A stretch of 64,000 bases of DNA, from the NCBI GenBank assembly GCA_005116955.1, contig SWDI01000003.1:219224-283223 (forward strand). The letters run 5' to 3'. This document shows positions 56,544 through 64,000 of this stretch, piece by piece. The DNA comes from Nitrospira sp. Lineage in GTDB: Bacteria > Nitrospirota > Nitrospiria > Nitrospirales > Nitrospiraceae. Position 1 is the first letter of the stretch; each line of letters starts with the position of its first letter. The notes under the pieces are model-generated. The model saw nothing but the letters and a program-made list of their open reading frames with translations. It searched no databases and was not told the origin of the DNA. A program made the translations under genes and the position numbers.

Positions 56544-58001
56544 ATGAACAGTAACTATGCCCGAGCACTGATTCCGTTGATCCTGGCTGGGACGTTCCTT
56601 CTCGATGTGTTCATGCCGTGGGGGTATGCGGTCTGGGTCGTTGGGGATGTCTTCGGCGCCTTCTTGACCCTCTGGATCGAGTGGCCGATGGCACCGTACT
56701 TTGTTGCGGCCATCGGGACGGTTCTCGCGTACCTGGGGCACACACTGTCTCCTCCTTTCATTCCGGTAGATATTGCCGGCTTCAATCGCGTTGTGGGCAT
56801 CGCTCTCCTGTGGATTACGGCGTGGCTCGTGGCGCGAGCGAGAAGGGCTAAACTCGACGATGCCACCAGGCGACTGGGTGCGATCGTGGAGAGCAGCAGC
56901 GACGCCATTCTGAGCGTGACCCCGGATGGATTCGTGACCACGTGGAATGCCGGTGCGGAGCGTCTCTTCGGGTATACCGCCAATGAGGTGATCGGCCGGT
57001 CGATCCTCATGATCATCCCAGCCCATCTCTCTCGGGACCGAGCCTGGGAGTTAGCCACGGTGCGGGGCATGTATGACATTCAAAGCTATGACGCCGTACG
57101 GTTGACCAAGGATGGCCGATACATCGATGTGTCGGTGACATTATCGCCACTCAAAGACGATGTCGGTCAGTTTGTGGGGGTATCGAAAGTCATCCGCGAC
57201 ATTAGCGACAGGAAGAGGGGGGAGGTCCTTCTGAGGCAAGCGCACGAGGCATTAGAAATACGAGTGAAGGAGCGAACCGCCGAACTGAGCGCCGCCAACC
57301 ATTCTCTCCGGATACTGTCTAACCGGCTGATGCAGGTACAGGAAGAGGAGCGAAGTCGCCTTGCGCGCGATTTGCACGACGAAGTGGGGCAGTTACTGAC
57401 GGCACTGAAGATCGACTTGCAAGACATCCAGCATAGTGAGGTCGGCGAGACCCGGTTTGGCTCGCTCACGGATAGCTTGGAGCTAGTGGATCGCCTGCTG
57501 ACTCAAGTTCGAAGCCTGGCGTTGGATCTCCGGCCGTCGCTTCTCGACGATTTAGGTTTGGTACCCGCACTCCGGTGGTATGTGAATCGGCAGGCCGCGC
57601 GGAATGGGTGGATCCTGTCACTGTCTCTTGAGAGAATCGCTGAGCGAATCCCGGCTCCTATCGAGGTCAGCTGCTTTCGGGTGGTGCAAGAAGCGCTGAC
57701 CAATATCGCGAAGTACGCGAAGGCGAAGACGGTCGATCTGACATTGTGTCGACAGGAGCAGGATATCACGCTTATTATCCAAGACGACGGTGTTGGATTT
57801 GACGTCATGTTGGCAAAACAGCGTGCACTGGGCGGACAAAGTATCGGATTGCTCGGCCTGGAAGAGCGTGTGCGGCTGGCTGGCGGCAGCTTTTCCATCT
57901 CATCAGTGCCGAGTGAAGGGACCAGGCTCGAGCTGTGCTTTCCGCTCACAGAGCAACAACTGGCAACGCCGGATGTCACGAGTGAGGTCATGTCGCCATG
58001 A
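56544..58001 (+). CDS. Membrane sensor histidine kinase with PAS domain (NarX/NreB type)
   Basis: 485 residues. Three to four N-terminal membrane helices (about 5-105), a PAS domain (about 110-235; RRLGAIVESSSDAILSVTPD, AERLFGYTANEVIGRSIL), a coiled-coil linker, HisKA_3 with the phospho-acceptor His at about 277 (RLARDLHDEVGQLLTALKID), and HATPase_c with EALTNIAKYAKAKTVDLTLC and IIQDDGVGFD. It is translationally coupled (ATGA) to the response regulator, with which it surely forms a pair. Confidence 0.9.
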   Translation: MNSNYARALIPLILAGTFLLDVFMPWGYAVWVVGDVFGAFLTLWIEWPMAPYFVAAIGTVLAYLGHTLSPPFIPVDIAGFNRVVGIALLWITAWLVARARRAKLDDATRRLGAIVESSSDAILSVTPDGFVTTWNAGAERLFGYTANEVIGRSILMIIPAHLSRDRAWELATVRGMYDIQSYDAVRLTKDGRYIDVSVTLSPLKDDVGQFVGVSKVIRDISDRKRGEVLLRQAHEALEIRVKERTAELSAANHSLRILSNRLMQVQEEERSRLARDLHDEVGQLLTALKIDLQDIQHSEVGETRFGSLTDSLELVDRLLTQVRSLALDLRPSLLDDLGLVPALRWYVNRQAARNGWILSLSLERIAERIPAPIEVSCFRVVQEALTNIAKYAKAKTVDLTLCRQEQDITLIIQDDGVGFDVMLAKQRALGGQSIGLLGLEERVRLAGGSFSISSVPSEGTRLELCFPLTEQQLATPDVTSEVMSP

Positions 58002-58651
58002 GCCCTATTCGGATTCTGATCGTGGAGGATCATGCGTTAGTGAGAGCTGGCATGAAGGCCCTCCTGCAAAAAATCGAGGGGATCGAGGTGGTTGGGGACA
58101 TGGGGGATGGGTTAGAGGCTGTCAAGTCTGTGCAAATGGACGCGCCGGATCTTGTCCTGATGGATATTGCCATGCCTGGATTGAACGGACTCGATGCGAC
58201 CGCGCGGATCGTGAAGGATTCACCGACCACGCGCGTGATTTTGCTGTCGATGCATGCCAATGAAGAATATCTCCGACAGGCGTTGCAGGTGGGAGCTTCA
58301 GGCTATCTGTTGAAAGGCGCTGAGTTAGCAGAATTGGAACTGGCCATCAGGACAGTGAGTCGAGGCGAAACCTACTTGACCCCCGCAATTGCGAAGTATG
58401 CGGTGGAAGCCTATCGAACCAATCCTGAAGGGCTATCCGGTCCTCTGGCACGGCTGAGTAGCCGACAGCGTGAAATCCTGCAACTCATTGCAGAAGGACA
58501 AACCACGAAAGATATCGCCCAACGCTTGAACTTAAGTGTCAAAACCGTCGAAACCCACCGCAGTCAATTGATGGAACGGCTCGACATTCACGATGTGCCG
58601 GGGTTGGTCCGATTCGCGATGCGAGTTGGGCTGATCCAACCAGATTCGTAA
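57998..58651 (+). CDS. NarL/LuxR-type response regulator
   Basis: 217 residues. The receiver domain has the phospho-acceptor Asp at about 55 (APDLVLMDIAMPGLNG) and the conserved Lys in GASGYLLKGAE. The LuxR-type HTH at about 150-205 is LSSRQREILQLIAEGQTTKD and then IAQRLNLSVKTVETHR. It is coupled to the kinase. A candidate target site is the 19-bp palindromic motif upstream of the next genes. A 35-codon fragment resembling this protein occurs at 61977-62084. Confidence 0.92.
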   Translation: MSPIRILIVEDHALVRAGMKALLQKIEGIEVVGDMGDGLEAVKSVQMDAPDLVLMDIAMPGLNGLDATARIVKDSPTTRVILLSMHANEEYLRQALQVGASGYLLKGAELAELELAIRTVSRGETYLTPAIAKYAVEAYRTNPEGLSGPLARLSSRQREILQLIAEGQTTKDIAQRLNLSVKTVETHRSQLMERLDIHDVPGLVRFAMRVGLIQPDS

Positions 58652-58971
58652 CCCGCTTCGGGCTCTCTCTATTTTCGTAATCATTCGGTGAACTCCTACG
58701 TTCTCCCGGGGGACTTTCTGCTGTTTTTCAGGGTTTTCCCGATATGACTCTATCCAGAGCTTTTGCATGTTGTCTGCCAAAGGTTAAGCGTCCGTTATCC
58801 ATGCAACTGAGAAGGAAGAACCCTGATGCCATGATGGGTGCCGCTGCGCACGCTTCAAGAGGACAAGTGTTTTGATATAGAACAGGGGGGAGAGGCTCTT
58901 CGGGTTTGTTGAGGAATTTTGATCACATGAGGACAGAGTTGCAATATTCCAAGAGGAAAGGAGCGTAATAT
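58652..58971 (+). promoter_or_regulatory. Regulatory region ahead of the STAS gene, containing the shared motif
   Basis: The 320-bp gap contains TTTCAGGGTTTTCCCGATA at 58726-58744, an imperfect palindrome found again at 59878-59896 and 62172-62190. No gene is visible. A short GC hairpin (CCCGCTTCGGG) directly after the response-regulator stop may terminate that operon. Confidence 0.5.
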
Positions 58972-59355
58972 ATGGATCAAGGAACCAGACACACGTTGAC
59001 GGTCACCTCTCGCGAGAACGCCGGGGTCATCTTCGTCAAGATGCAGGGCAGCCTTTCCGCCACTACGGCCGAACAAGGGAACCAGGAGATGAAAAAGATT
59101 GTGGACTCCGGATCGAAAAAGGTCGTGATCAACCTGGCCGATGTAGACTATATCAGCAGTGGCGGCATCCGGGTCCTGATTCTGGCTTGCAAGCAGCTTA
59201 ACAACGTTCAAGGAGAGATGAAGATCGCCGCTGCGAAAGGAATGGTCAATGAAGCACTCGATGCCAGTGGGTTCAATCTGCTGAACCGCGTGTATGGAGA
59301 GAGTATTCAGTTGTGCAACACGGAAGAAGAGGCTGTGGCCACCTTTAAGCACTAG
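58972..59355 (+). CDS. STAS-domain anti-anti-sigma factor-like protein
   Basis: 127 residues forming one STAS domain: GVIFVKMQGSLSATTAEQGN, KKVVINLADVDYISSGGIRV (the phosphorylatable Ser lies in SSGG), and LNRVYGESIQLCNTEEEAVA. Such proteins switch partner anti-sigma kinases by reversible phosphorylation. A Shine-Dalgarno (AAAGGAG) precedes the ATG. No anti-sigma or phosphatase gene is adjacent, so its partner is unknown. Confidence 0.85.
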   Translation: MDQGTRHTLTVTSRENAGVIFVKMQGSLSATTAEQGNQEMKKIVDSGSKKVVINLADVDYISSGGIRVLILACKQLNNVQGEMKIAAAKGMVNEALDASGFNLLNRVYGESIQLCNTEEEAVATFKH

Positions 59356-60048
59356 GCTATCATTCCGACGGATCTCGTGAGTATCCGGCAGTACGGCATT
59401 CCGAGTTGGAGCCACCGTGCAGCGTTCGTCACAGTTATGGAGAGAGGGTTTTTGTACACCAGCAACGTGATCGGACTGTCTGGCGACCTCAGATTCATTG
59501 TTGCTGTGCTCGTGTTGTATTGTGTTTTTATGTCTCTGGGACGGCTTTGGATCCGACAATATCATCCTGCCATGACACTTGTGGTCCCGACCGAAGAGGT
59601 CATCAAGACGTCGCTTCCAGGAATTTGATTTTCTTCCAAGTTCTCTCGAAACGCTGATATCTGATTGGCCAGAAGATGAGACAGGTATCAGGGTTCTCCT
59701 AACCTGAGCAATTCACGAGTTCCGCTATAAAAATCCATCAAGTCTCGCCACTGCTGTACTTGGCATGAGAGAGAGGCGCGTCCGTTCGCCGATTCATCTG
59801 ATTTCTTGATTTTTCATGATACTCGGTGGTCTCCATCGGAGATCTCCTCCCATTCTTTCAGGATCTCCCTCCCATTCTTTCAGGATTTCCCCGATAGATC
59901 GACGGCAACGGTTGTGAGATGGTGCGCGCCACAATATGGGCGAGAAAGATTCTCGCAGCCTTCAATAAGGAACAGGCCCAAGGGAGCCATCACGACGGCT
60001 ACCGACTCATCTAGAGAATGGGTAAGAGCATCAAAGGAGGTACTAGTT
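59356..60048 (+). promoter_or_regulatory. Leader region of the NCS1 permease gene with tandem motif
   Basis: About 690 bp. Two tandem copies of CCCATTCTTTCAGGATYTCC begin 22 bp apart (59850-59867 and 59872-59889 region), and the second runs into TTTCAGGATTTCCCCGATA (59878-59896). A possible small membrane-protein frame (59437-59628; IVAVLVLYCVFMSLGRLW) has no good ribosome-binding site and stays unassigned. Confidence 0.5.
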
Positions 60049-61788
60049 TTGAAAACTATGACGCAGGAGCGCAACAGGAAACCTGGGGTGGACGAGGCAG
60101 ACCTCGACACCATGGCGGCCAGTAAGGAAACCATGGAGGACTACACGCTGCGATTCGCACCGCGTAGCTACCGCAAGTGGTCGACGGGGGTCGTCGGCAT
60201 CTCGGCACTCGGCGGCATCGCCTACCTCGCCGACTTCGCCATCGGTGCCAATGTCGGTATCTCGTACGGCACGACAAACGCGCTGTGGGGGATCCTCATC
60301 TTCGCGATCGTCATCCTCGCCACCGGCTTTCCCGTCGCCTACTACTCGGCGCGGTACAACATCGACCTTGACCTCGTCACGCGCGGCAGCGGGTTCGGCT
60401 ACTACGGCTCGGTCGTCACCAACGTCATATTTGCGACGTTCACCTTTATCTTCTTCGCGCTCGAGGGCTCCATCATGGCCCAGGGACTCGAACTGGGGCT
60501 CGGCATCCCACTCTGGATGGGGTACGCCGTGTCGACGCTCATCATTTTCCCGCTGGTGATCTACGGCATGAAAGTGCTGTCGACATTGCAGGTCTGGACG
60601 ACGCCCCTGTGGCTCATTCTGATGGTCGCGCCGTTTGGCTATCTGGTGGTCAGTCACCCGGAGTCGGTCGGCCAGTTCTTTGCTTATGCCGGTGAGAGCG
60701 GCAAGGCCGGTTTTGACCTGGGCTCGACCTTATTGGCCGCAGGCGTCTGCTTGTCGCTCATTGCGCAGATTGCCGAGCAGAACGACTATCTCCGCTTTAT
60801 GCCGCCGATGACCCCGGAGAACAAGCGCAACTGGTGGACCTGGTTGATTCTGGCTGGGCCGGGCTGGGTGTTCTTCGGCGCGATCAAGCAGGTCGTCGGG
60901 CTGTTTCTAGCGGTCTACCTGATCACCAATGTCGCGGGCAGCGCCGGCATCGCCAATCAGCCAGTGCACCAGTTCCTGGAGATCTACCAGAACTTCTTGC
61001 CGGGGTGGCTTGCGATGGCGCTCGCGGTGGTGCTCGTGGTAATCAGCCAGATCAAGATCAACGTGACCAATGCGTACTCAGGCTCGTTGGCATGGACCAA
61101 CGCGTTTACCCGCGTGACCAAGCACTATCCGGGACGCATCGTGTTTCTCGGGGTAAACCTAACGATCGCGCTGATCCTGATGGAAGCGAACATGTTCGAC
61201 TTCCTGAACACCATCCTTGGGTTCTACGCCAACTGCGGGATGGCCTGGGTCGTGGTCGTGGCCTCGGACATCGTCTTCAATAAGTACCTCCTGAAGCTTT
61301 CACCACTCACGCCGGAGTTTCGTCGCGGGATGCTGTACGACTTTAATCCCGTGGGCTTCGGGTCGATGCTAATCGCCGCAGGCTTGTCCGTGATCGCGTT
61401 CTTCGGCGGGCTGGGCGAAACGTTGCGGCCATACTCACCGCTGGTCGCGATCATCCTTGGGTTGGTGCTCCCGCCGATCATCGCGATTGCAACCAAGGGC
61501 GAGTACTACCTGCGGCGCAGTGATGACGGCATCGCCCTGCCGATGTTTGACCAGTATGGCAACCCATCCGGTGAGCACCTGAAATGCCATGTTTGCCATC
61601 ATGACTACGAGAGACCGGACATGATCAAGGCTGCCGTTCACGCGGGCTACATCTGCTCGCTCTGCCTGTCCACGGACAAGACCGGCGAGCACGTCCTGCC
61701 ACCGCAGATCTCGCCGGTGACAGCCAGAACGATCAACTCCCAAGGCGCGTATGTCGCGGTCGCTCGGGAGGATGGTTCAGAAGCATAG
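60049..61788 (+). CDS. NCS1-family nucleobase/allantoin-type permease with C-terminal zinc-knuckle-like extension
   Basis: About 579 residues. I chose the TTG at 60049 because AAAGGAGG ends 8 nt before it; an ATG at 60058 is too far from that site. Twelve helices carry NCS1 features: APRSYRKWSTGVVGISALGG, YLADFAIGANVGISYGTTNA, ICLSLI-type LAAGVCLSLIAQIAEQNDYL, and SQIKINVTNAYSGSLAWTNA. The family transports cytosine, purines, uracil, thiamine or allantoin. Unusually, about 65 residues after the last helix contain HLKCHVCHHDYERPDM and YICSLCLSTDKTGEH, a CxxC...CxxC pair that may bind zinc. Context with urtA suggests nitrogen scavenging. Confidence 0.8.
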   Translation: MKTMTQERNRKPGVDEADLDTMAASKETMEDYTLRFAPRSYRKWSTGVVGISALGGIAYLADFAIGANVGISYGTTNALWGILIFAIVILATGFPVAYYSARYNIDLDLVTRGSGFGYYGSVVTNVIFATFTFIFFALEGSIMAQGLELGLGIPLWMGYAVSTLIIFPLVIYGMKVLSTLQVWTTPLWLILMVAPFGYLVVSHPESVGQFFAYAGESGKAGFDLGSTLLAAGVCLSLIAQIAEQNDYLRFMPPMTPENKRNWWTWLILAGPGWVFFGAIKQVVGLFLAVYLITNVAGSAGIANQPVHQFLEIYQNFLPGWLAMALAVVLVVISQIKINVTNAYSGSLAWTNAFTRVTKHYPGRIVFLGVNLTIALILMEANMFDFLNTILGFYANCGMAWVVVVASDIVFNKYLLKLSPLTPEFRRGMLYDFNPVGFGSMLIAAGLSVIAFFGGLGETLRPYSPLVAIILGLVLPPIIAIATKGEYYLRRSDDGIALPMFDQYGNPSGEHLKCHVCHHDYERPDMIKAAVHAGYICSLCLSTDKTGEHVLPPQISPVTARTINSQGAYVAVAREDGSEA

Positions 61789-61857
61789 ACAAGGTGGACA
61801 CGCTATAGAGGCTGTAATCTAGCGTAAGGACCAATAGCCGGTTCGCGTAAGCAATAG

Positions 61858-61889
61858 CGACGCCGCAAGCGATTGTGCTTGCGGCGTCG
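61858..61889 (+). terminator. Strong terminator after the NCS1 permease
   Basis: A 13-bp perfect stem (CGACGCCGCAAGC / GCTTGCGGCGTCG) with a 6-nt loop is followed by TTCCTCATTTTTAA. It is about 70 bp after the permease stop and separates it from the urt region. Confidence 0.85.
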
Positions 61890-61976
61890 GTTCCTCATTT
61901 TTAACCCTGGATCTATATCCAGAGACTGGGTACCAAGTTTTTACTCTGCTCGAGTTCTAACTCAAAGTGCAACACT

Positions 61977-62084
61977 ATGACCCCGATGCTTGTGAAGTAT
62001 GCCATCGAAGCCTACCGCGAAAAGTCTGAAGGGCCGACCGGTCCGCTGGTCAAGCTGAGTATACGCCAAGGCGAAATTTTGTAG
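61977..62084 (+). pseudogene. Remnant of a NarL-type response regulator gene
   Basis: A 35-codon frame reads MTPMLVKYAIEAYREKSEGP and then TGPLVKLSIRQGEIL before TAG. It matches residues about 128-164 of the response regulator at 57998-58651 (LTPAIAKYAVEAYRTNPEGL, SGPLARLSSRQREIL). The receiver and most of the HTH are gone. It lies in the same position relative to the 19-bp motif as the intact gene does to its copy. Confidence 0.65.
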
Positions 62085-62324
62085 CGCAGTGCTTCCCCCA
62101 TTCATTCGCATTCCAACGTTCTTTCAGTACACTCAACGGCCCTACCTCATCTAGGGGATTTCCCGACAATCTTTCAGGATTTCCCTGATAGGTCTATGCC
62201 CTCTTTTGTGAGATACGTAGGTTTAATAAGGAAGGCCGAAGCGAGTGGTCTCCAAATGGTTTCTCGTTAACAACGCATCAACCGTAACGTCTGCACCTCA
62301 CCACACACAAAGGAGTGATGCAAC
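62085..62324 (+). promoter_or_regulatory. urtA upstream region with shared palindromic motif
   Basis: This holds TTTCAGGATTTCCCTGATA at 62172-62190 (inner palindrome TCAGG-N5-CCTGA), with a further half-match (GGGGATTTCCCGACA) just upstream. AAGGAG precedes the urtA ATG. Confidence 0.5.
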
Positions 62325-63695
62325 ATGGACAAGAACACCGCACAGACTACCCCAGAGGTCAAGGAGGCGGCAACCCCTACGGAACACCCGGGGTCCTCGC
62401 GACGAGAGTTTCTCGGACAGAGTGGGCGCGTGGCGGCCGGCGTTGGCGTGGCGGCACTCTTGGGCAACCTCGGCCAGTATGCCCTGTCGTATGGGGCGGG
62501 CGGCCCGCCCATCAAGATTGGAATTCTACATTCGCTGAGCGGGACCATGGCGATCAGCGAAGTGTCCTTGCGCGATGTGGTGCTGATGGCGGTCGAGGAA
62601 ATCAACAAAGCCGGCGGTGTCATGGGGCGGCAGGTCGAGGCAAAGATCGTCGATCCGGCGTCGAATTGGGACCTCTTTGCCGAGAAGGCCAAGCAGCTGC
62701 TGTTGGAAGACAAAGTCTCGGTTGTGTTTGGCTGCTGGACCTCGGTCAGCCGCAAGTCCGTGCTGCCGGTCTTTGAAAAGAACAACGGCTTGCTCTTCTA
62801 CCCCGTGCAGTACGAAGGCGAAGAGTGTTCCCGCAACGTGTTCTATACCGGCGCGGCCGTCAATCAACAAGCGGCCCCGGCGGTGGAATACCTGATGAGC
62901 CCCGAAGGGGGGAAGTACAAGAAGTTCTTTCTCCTCGGGACCGACTACGTCTATCCCCGCACCACCAACAAGATTTTGCGAGCCATGTTGTTGGCGAAAG
63001 GCGTGCCGGCGTCCAACATCGGGGAAGAGTACACCCCGTTCCATCACCAGGACTATCAAACCATCTGCGGGACGATTAAGAAGTTTGCCGCCGGCGGCGG
63101 GGCAGCGGTGATCAGTACCATCAACGGGGACAGCAACGTGCCGTTCTATAAAGAGTTCGGTAATCAAGGCCTGCGGGCCGAAGACGCGCCGATCATGGCG
63201 TTCAGCGTGGCCGAGGATGAGTTGCGCGGGATGGATACGAGCGCGCTGGTCGGGCACTTGGCCGCCTGGAATTATTACCAGAGCGTGGATACGCCGCAAA
63301 ATAAGAAGTTCGTGGCAAGCTTCAAGGCCTATTGCAAGCGGAACAACCTGCCGGATGGAGAAAACCGCGTGACCGACGATCCGATCGAGGCCGCGTATTT
63401 CGGCGTCTATGTCTGGAAGCAGGCGGTGGAAAAGGCCGGATCCATCGAAGTGGACGCGGTGCGCAAGGCGGTCTACGGACAGAAGTTCCTGGCGCCGGGC
63501 GGGCAGATCATGATGGATGAGGCCAACCAGCATACGCACAAGCCGGTGCTGATCGCTGAAATTCTCAAGAATGGTCAATTCAAGGTGGTGCATCGCTCCA
63601 AAGGCCTGGTGAAGCCTGAGCCGTGGAGTGAGTACACCAACCCGGAGAAGGGATGCGACTGGATTAATCATCAAGGGACCTATCAGAAGAAGTGA
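62325..63695 (+). CDS. urtA: Urea ABC transporter substrate-binding protein, Tat-exported
   Basis: 456 residues. A Tat signal is clear: SRREFLGQSGRVAAGVGVAA (SRRxFLG). The mature protein is a UrtA/AmiC-type periplasmic binding protein: IKIGILHSLSGTMAISEVSL, VVFGCWTSVSRKSVLPVFEK, LLFYPVQYEGEECSRNVFYT and VTDDPIEAAYFGVYVWKQAV. It delivers urea to the UrtBCDE ABC transporter, whose genes are presumably beyond the window. The following porin start suggests a urea-uptake locus as known in Nitrospira. Confidence 0.93.
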   Translation: MDKNTAQTTPEVKEAATPTEHPGSSRREFLGQSGRVAAGVGVAALLGNLGQYALSYGAGGPPIKIGILHSLSGTMAISEVSLRDVVLMAVEEINKAGGVMGRQVEAKIVDPASNWDLFAEKAKQLLLEDKVSVVFGCWTSVSRKSVLPVFEKNNGLLFYPVQYEGEECSRNVFYTGAAVNQQAAPAVEYLMSPEGGKYKKFFLLGTDYVYPRTTNKILRAMLLAKGVPASNIGEEYTPFHHQDYQTICGTIKKFAAGGGAAVISTINGDSNVPFYKEFGNQGLRAEDAPIMAFSVAEDELRGMDTSALVGHLAAWNYYQSVDTPQNKKFVASFKAYCKRNNLPDGENRVTDDPIEAAYFGVYVWKQAVEKAGSIEVDAVRKAVYGQKFLAPGGQIMMDEANQHTHKPVLIAEILKNGQFKVVHRSKGLVKPEPWSEYTNPEKGCDWINHQGTYQKK

Positions 63696-63710
63696 CATAA
63701 CGGATGTAAT

Positions 63711-63742
63711 GGTACCGTTTCCTCTTCACAGGGGGCGGTACC
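63711..63742 (+). terminator. Hairpin between urtA and the porin gene
   Basis: GGTACCGTTTCC pairs with GGGGGCGGTACC (12 bp with three G-T pairs) around an 8-nt loop. No T-run follows, so it may be an attenuator or mRNA-stabilising hairpin rather than a full terminator. Confidence 0.4.
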
Positions 63743-63859
63743 GACATCGGAGATTGCCGGCGAACAGGGACGGGATTCTATCATCTGGCCGAGACGGGTG
63801 GCTCTGTGTTGGACGTGAAGTTAGAGCCTAAGGTCAGAATCAGAAGGAGGGGTAACTCA

Positions 63860-64000
63860 ATGAAGACAGATCTGACAAGGTTATGGAAGAAGGTGGCAAT
63901 GGCTGGAGCCATGACGGCACTGGTGGCTGGAATGGGATCCACGCTGCCGAGTGCTTATGCTGGTGGCACAATCAAAGCCGACGATGACAAGTGGATTTCC
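63860..64000 (+). CDS. Outer-membrane porin, N-terminal part (gene continues beyond window)
   Basis: An ATG at 63860 with AGAAGGAGG upstream opens a frame to the window end (47 codons). It starts with a Sec signal (KVAMAGAMTALVAGMGSTLP, cleavage near SAYA) and continues GGTIKADDDKWIS, which resembles the mature start of Nitrospira porins. Located after urtA, it may be the FmdC-type short-chain-amide/urea porin described for Nitrospira urea loci, but only the first residues are visible. Confidence 0.55.
   Translation, partial: MKTDLTRLWKKVAMAGAMTALVAGMGSTLPSAYAGGTIKADDDKWIS

Noticed and set aside
59437..59628. Small membrane-protein frame after the STAS gene
   Set aside because: One plausible helix but no ribosome-binding site or family; left unassigned.
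62526..63698. A long open frame (about 390 codons) on the minus strand opposite urtA
   Set aside because: It mirrors the urtA coding frame, has no ribosome-binding site, and its product is rich in His/Arg/Gln typical of antisense shadows in GC-rich genes.

Overview
The window looks like a chromosomal segment of a Nitrospira-type nitrite-oxidising (possibly comammox) bacterium. This is inferred from gene content: a periplasmic chlorite dismutase whose mature residue numbering matches the Nitrospira defluvii enzyme, a NarK-type nitrate/nitrite carrier, a Tat-exported urea-binding protein (UrtA) followed by what looks like the start of a urea/amide porin, and a fairly high G+C content. I see no rRNA, tRNA, CRISPR array, prophage or intact insertion sequence.

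Layout. 1-5.6 kb: exopolysaccharide/biofilm locus (HEAT-repeat protein, TPR-YaiO outer-membrane protein, TIM-barrel glycosidase-like protein, divergent GT2 polysaccharide synthase). 5.7-8.1 kb: two convergent HDOD signalling proteins. 8.6-11.4 kb: a lipoprotein, a secreted trypsin-like protease and a secreted unknown. 11.7-15.7 kb: a split glnE. The adenylyl-removing half (+) and an ACT-domain/adenylyl-transferase half (-) are divergent from a 64-bp spacer. 15.7-19.2 kb: an array in which the 3' tail of glnE recurs two to three times, separated by toxin-antitoxin (TA) modules in different states of decay. 19.3-22.6 kb: groEL-groES-rpoH. 22.8-26.4 kb: narK-like gene, ribBA, ribH, nusB. 26.4-35.3 kb: purine cluster purB-cld-purC-orf-purS-purQ-orf-purL-purF-pilZ. 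35.5-39.2 kb: transposase remnant, then a tightly coupled run (MBL-like, TPR, unknown, frameshifted methyltransferase). 39.6-49.7 kb: secreted unknown, membrane TPR-metallopeptidase, recG, coiled coil protein, Ppx/GppA, lipoprotein, FGE-domain protein, truncated DUF2971 gene abutting a 5'-truncated glutamine synthetase, and a small coupled smORF/zinc-ribbon pair. 49.7-56.4 kb: lipoprotein methyltransferase, RND efflux pump, Bor-like lipoprotein, EamA permease. 56.5-64 kb: NarL-type two-component pair, STAS protein, NCS1 permease, response-regulator remnant, urtA and a porin start. A shared 19-bp palindromic motif lies upstream of the last three transcription units.

How the genes work together. 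Purine and flavin synthesis, chaperones and stress sigma factor form the core. Nitrogen themes recur: the split glnE, a glutamine synthetase apparently lacking the adenylylation tyrosine, NarK, a nucleobase/allantoin-type permease and urea uptake. The most unusual region is 15.5-19.2 kb, where the glnE 3' end appears to act as a repeated landing site or recombination unit for TA cassettes with no recombinase in sight.
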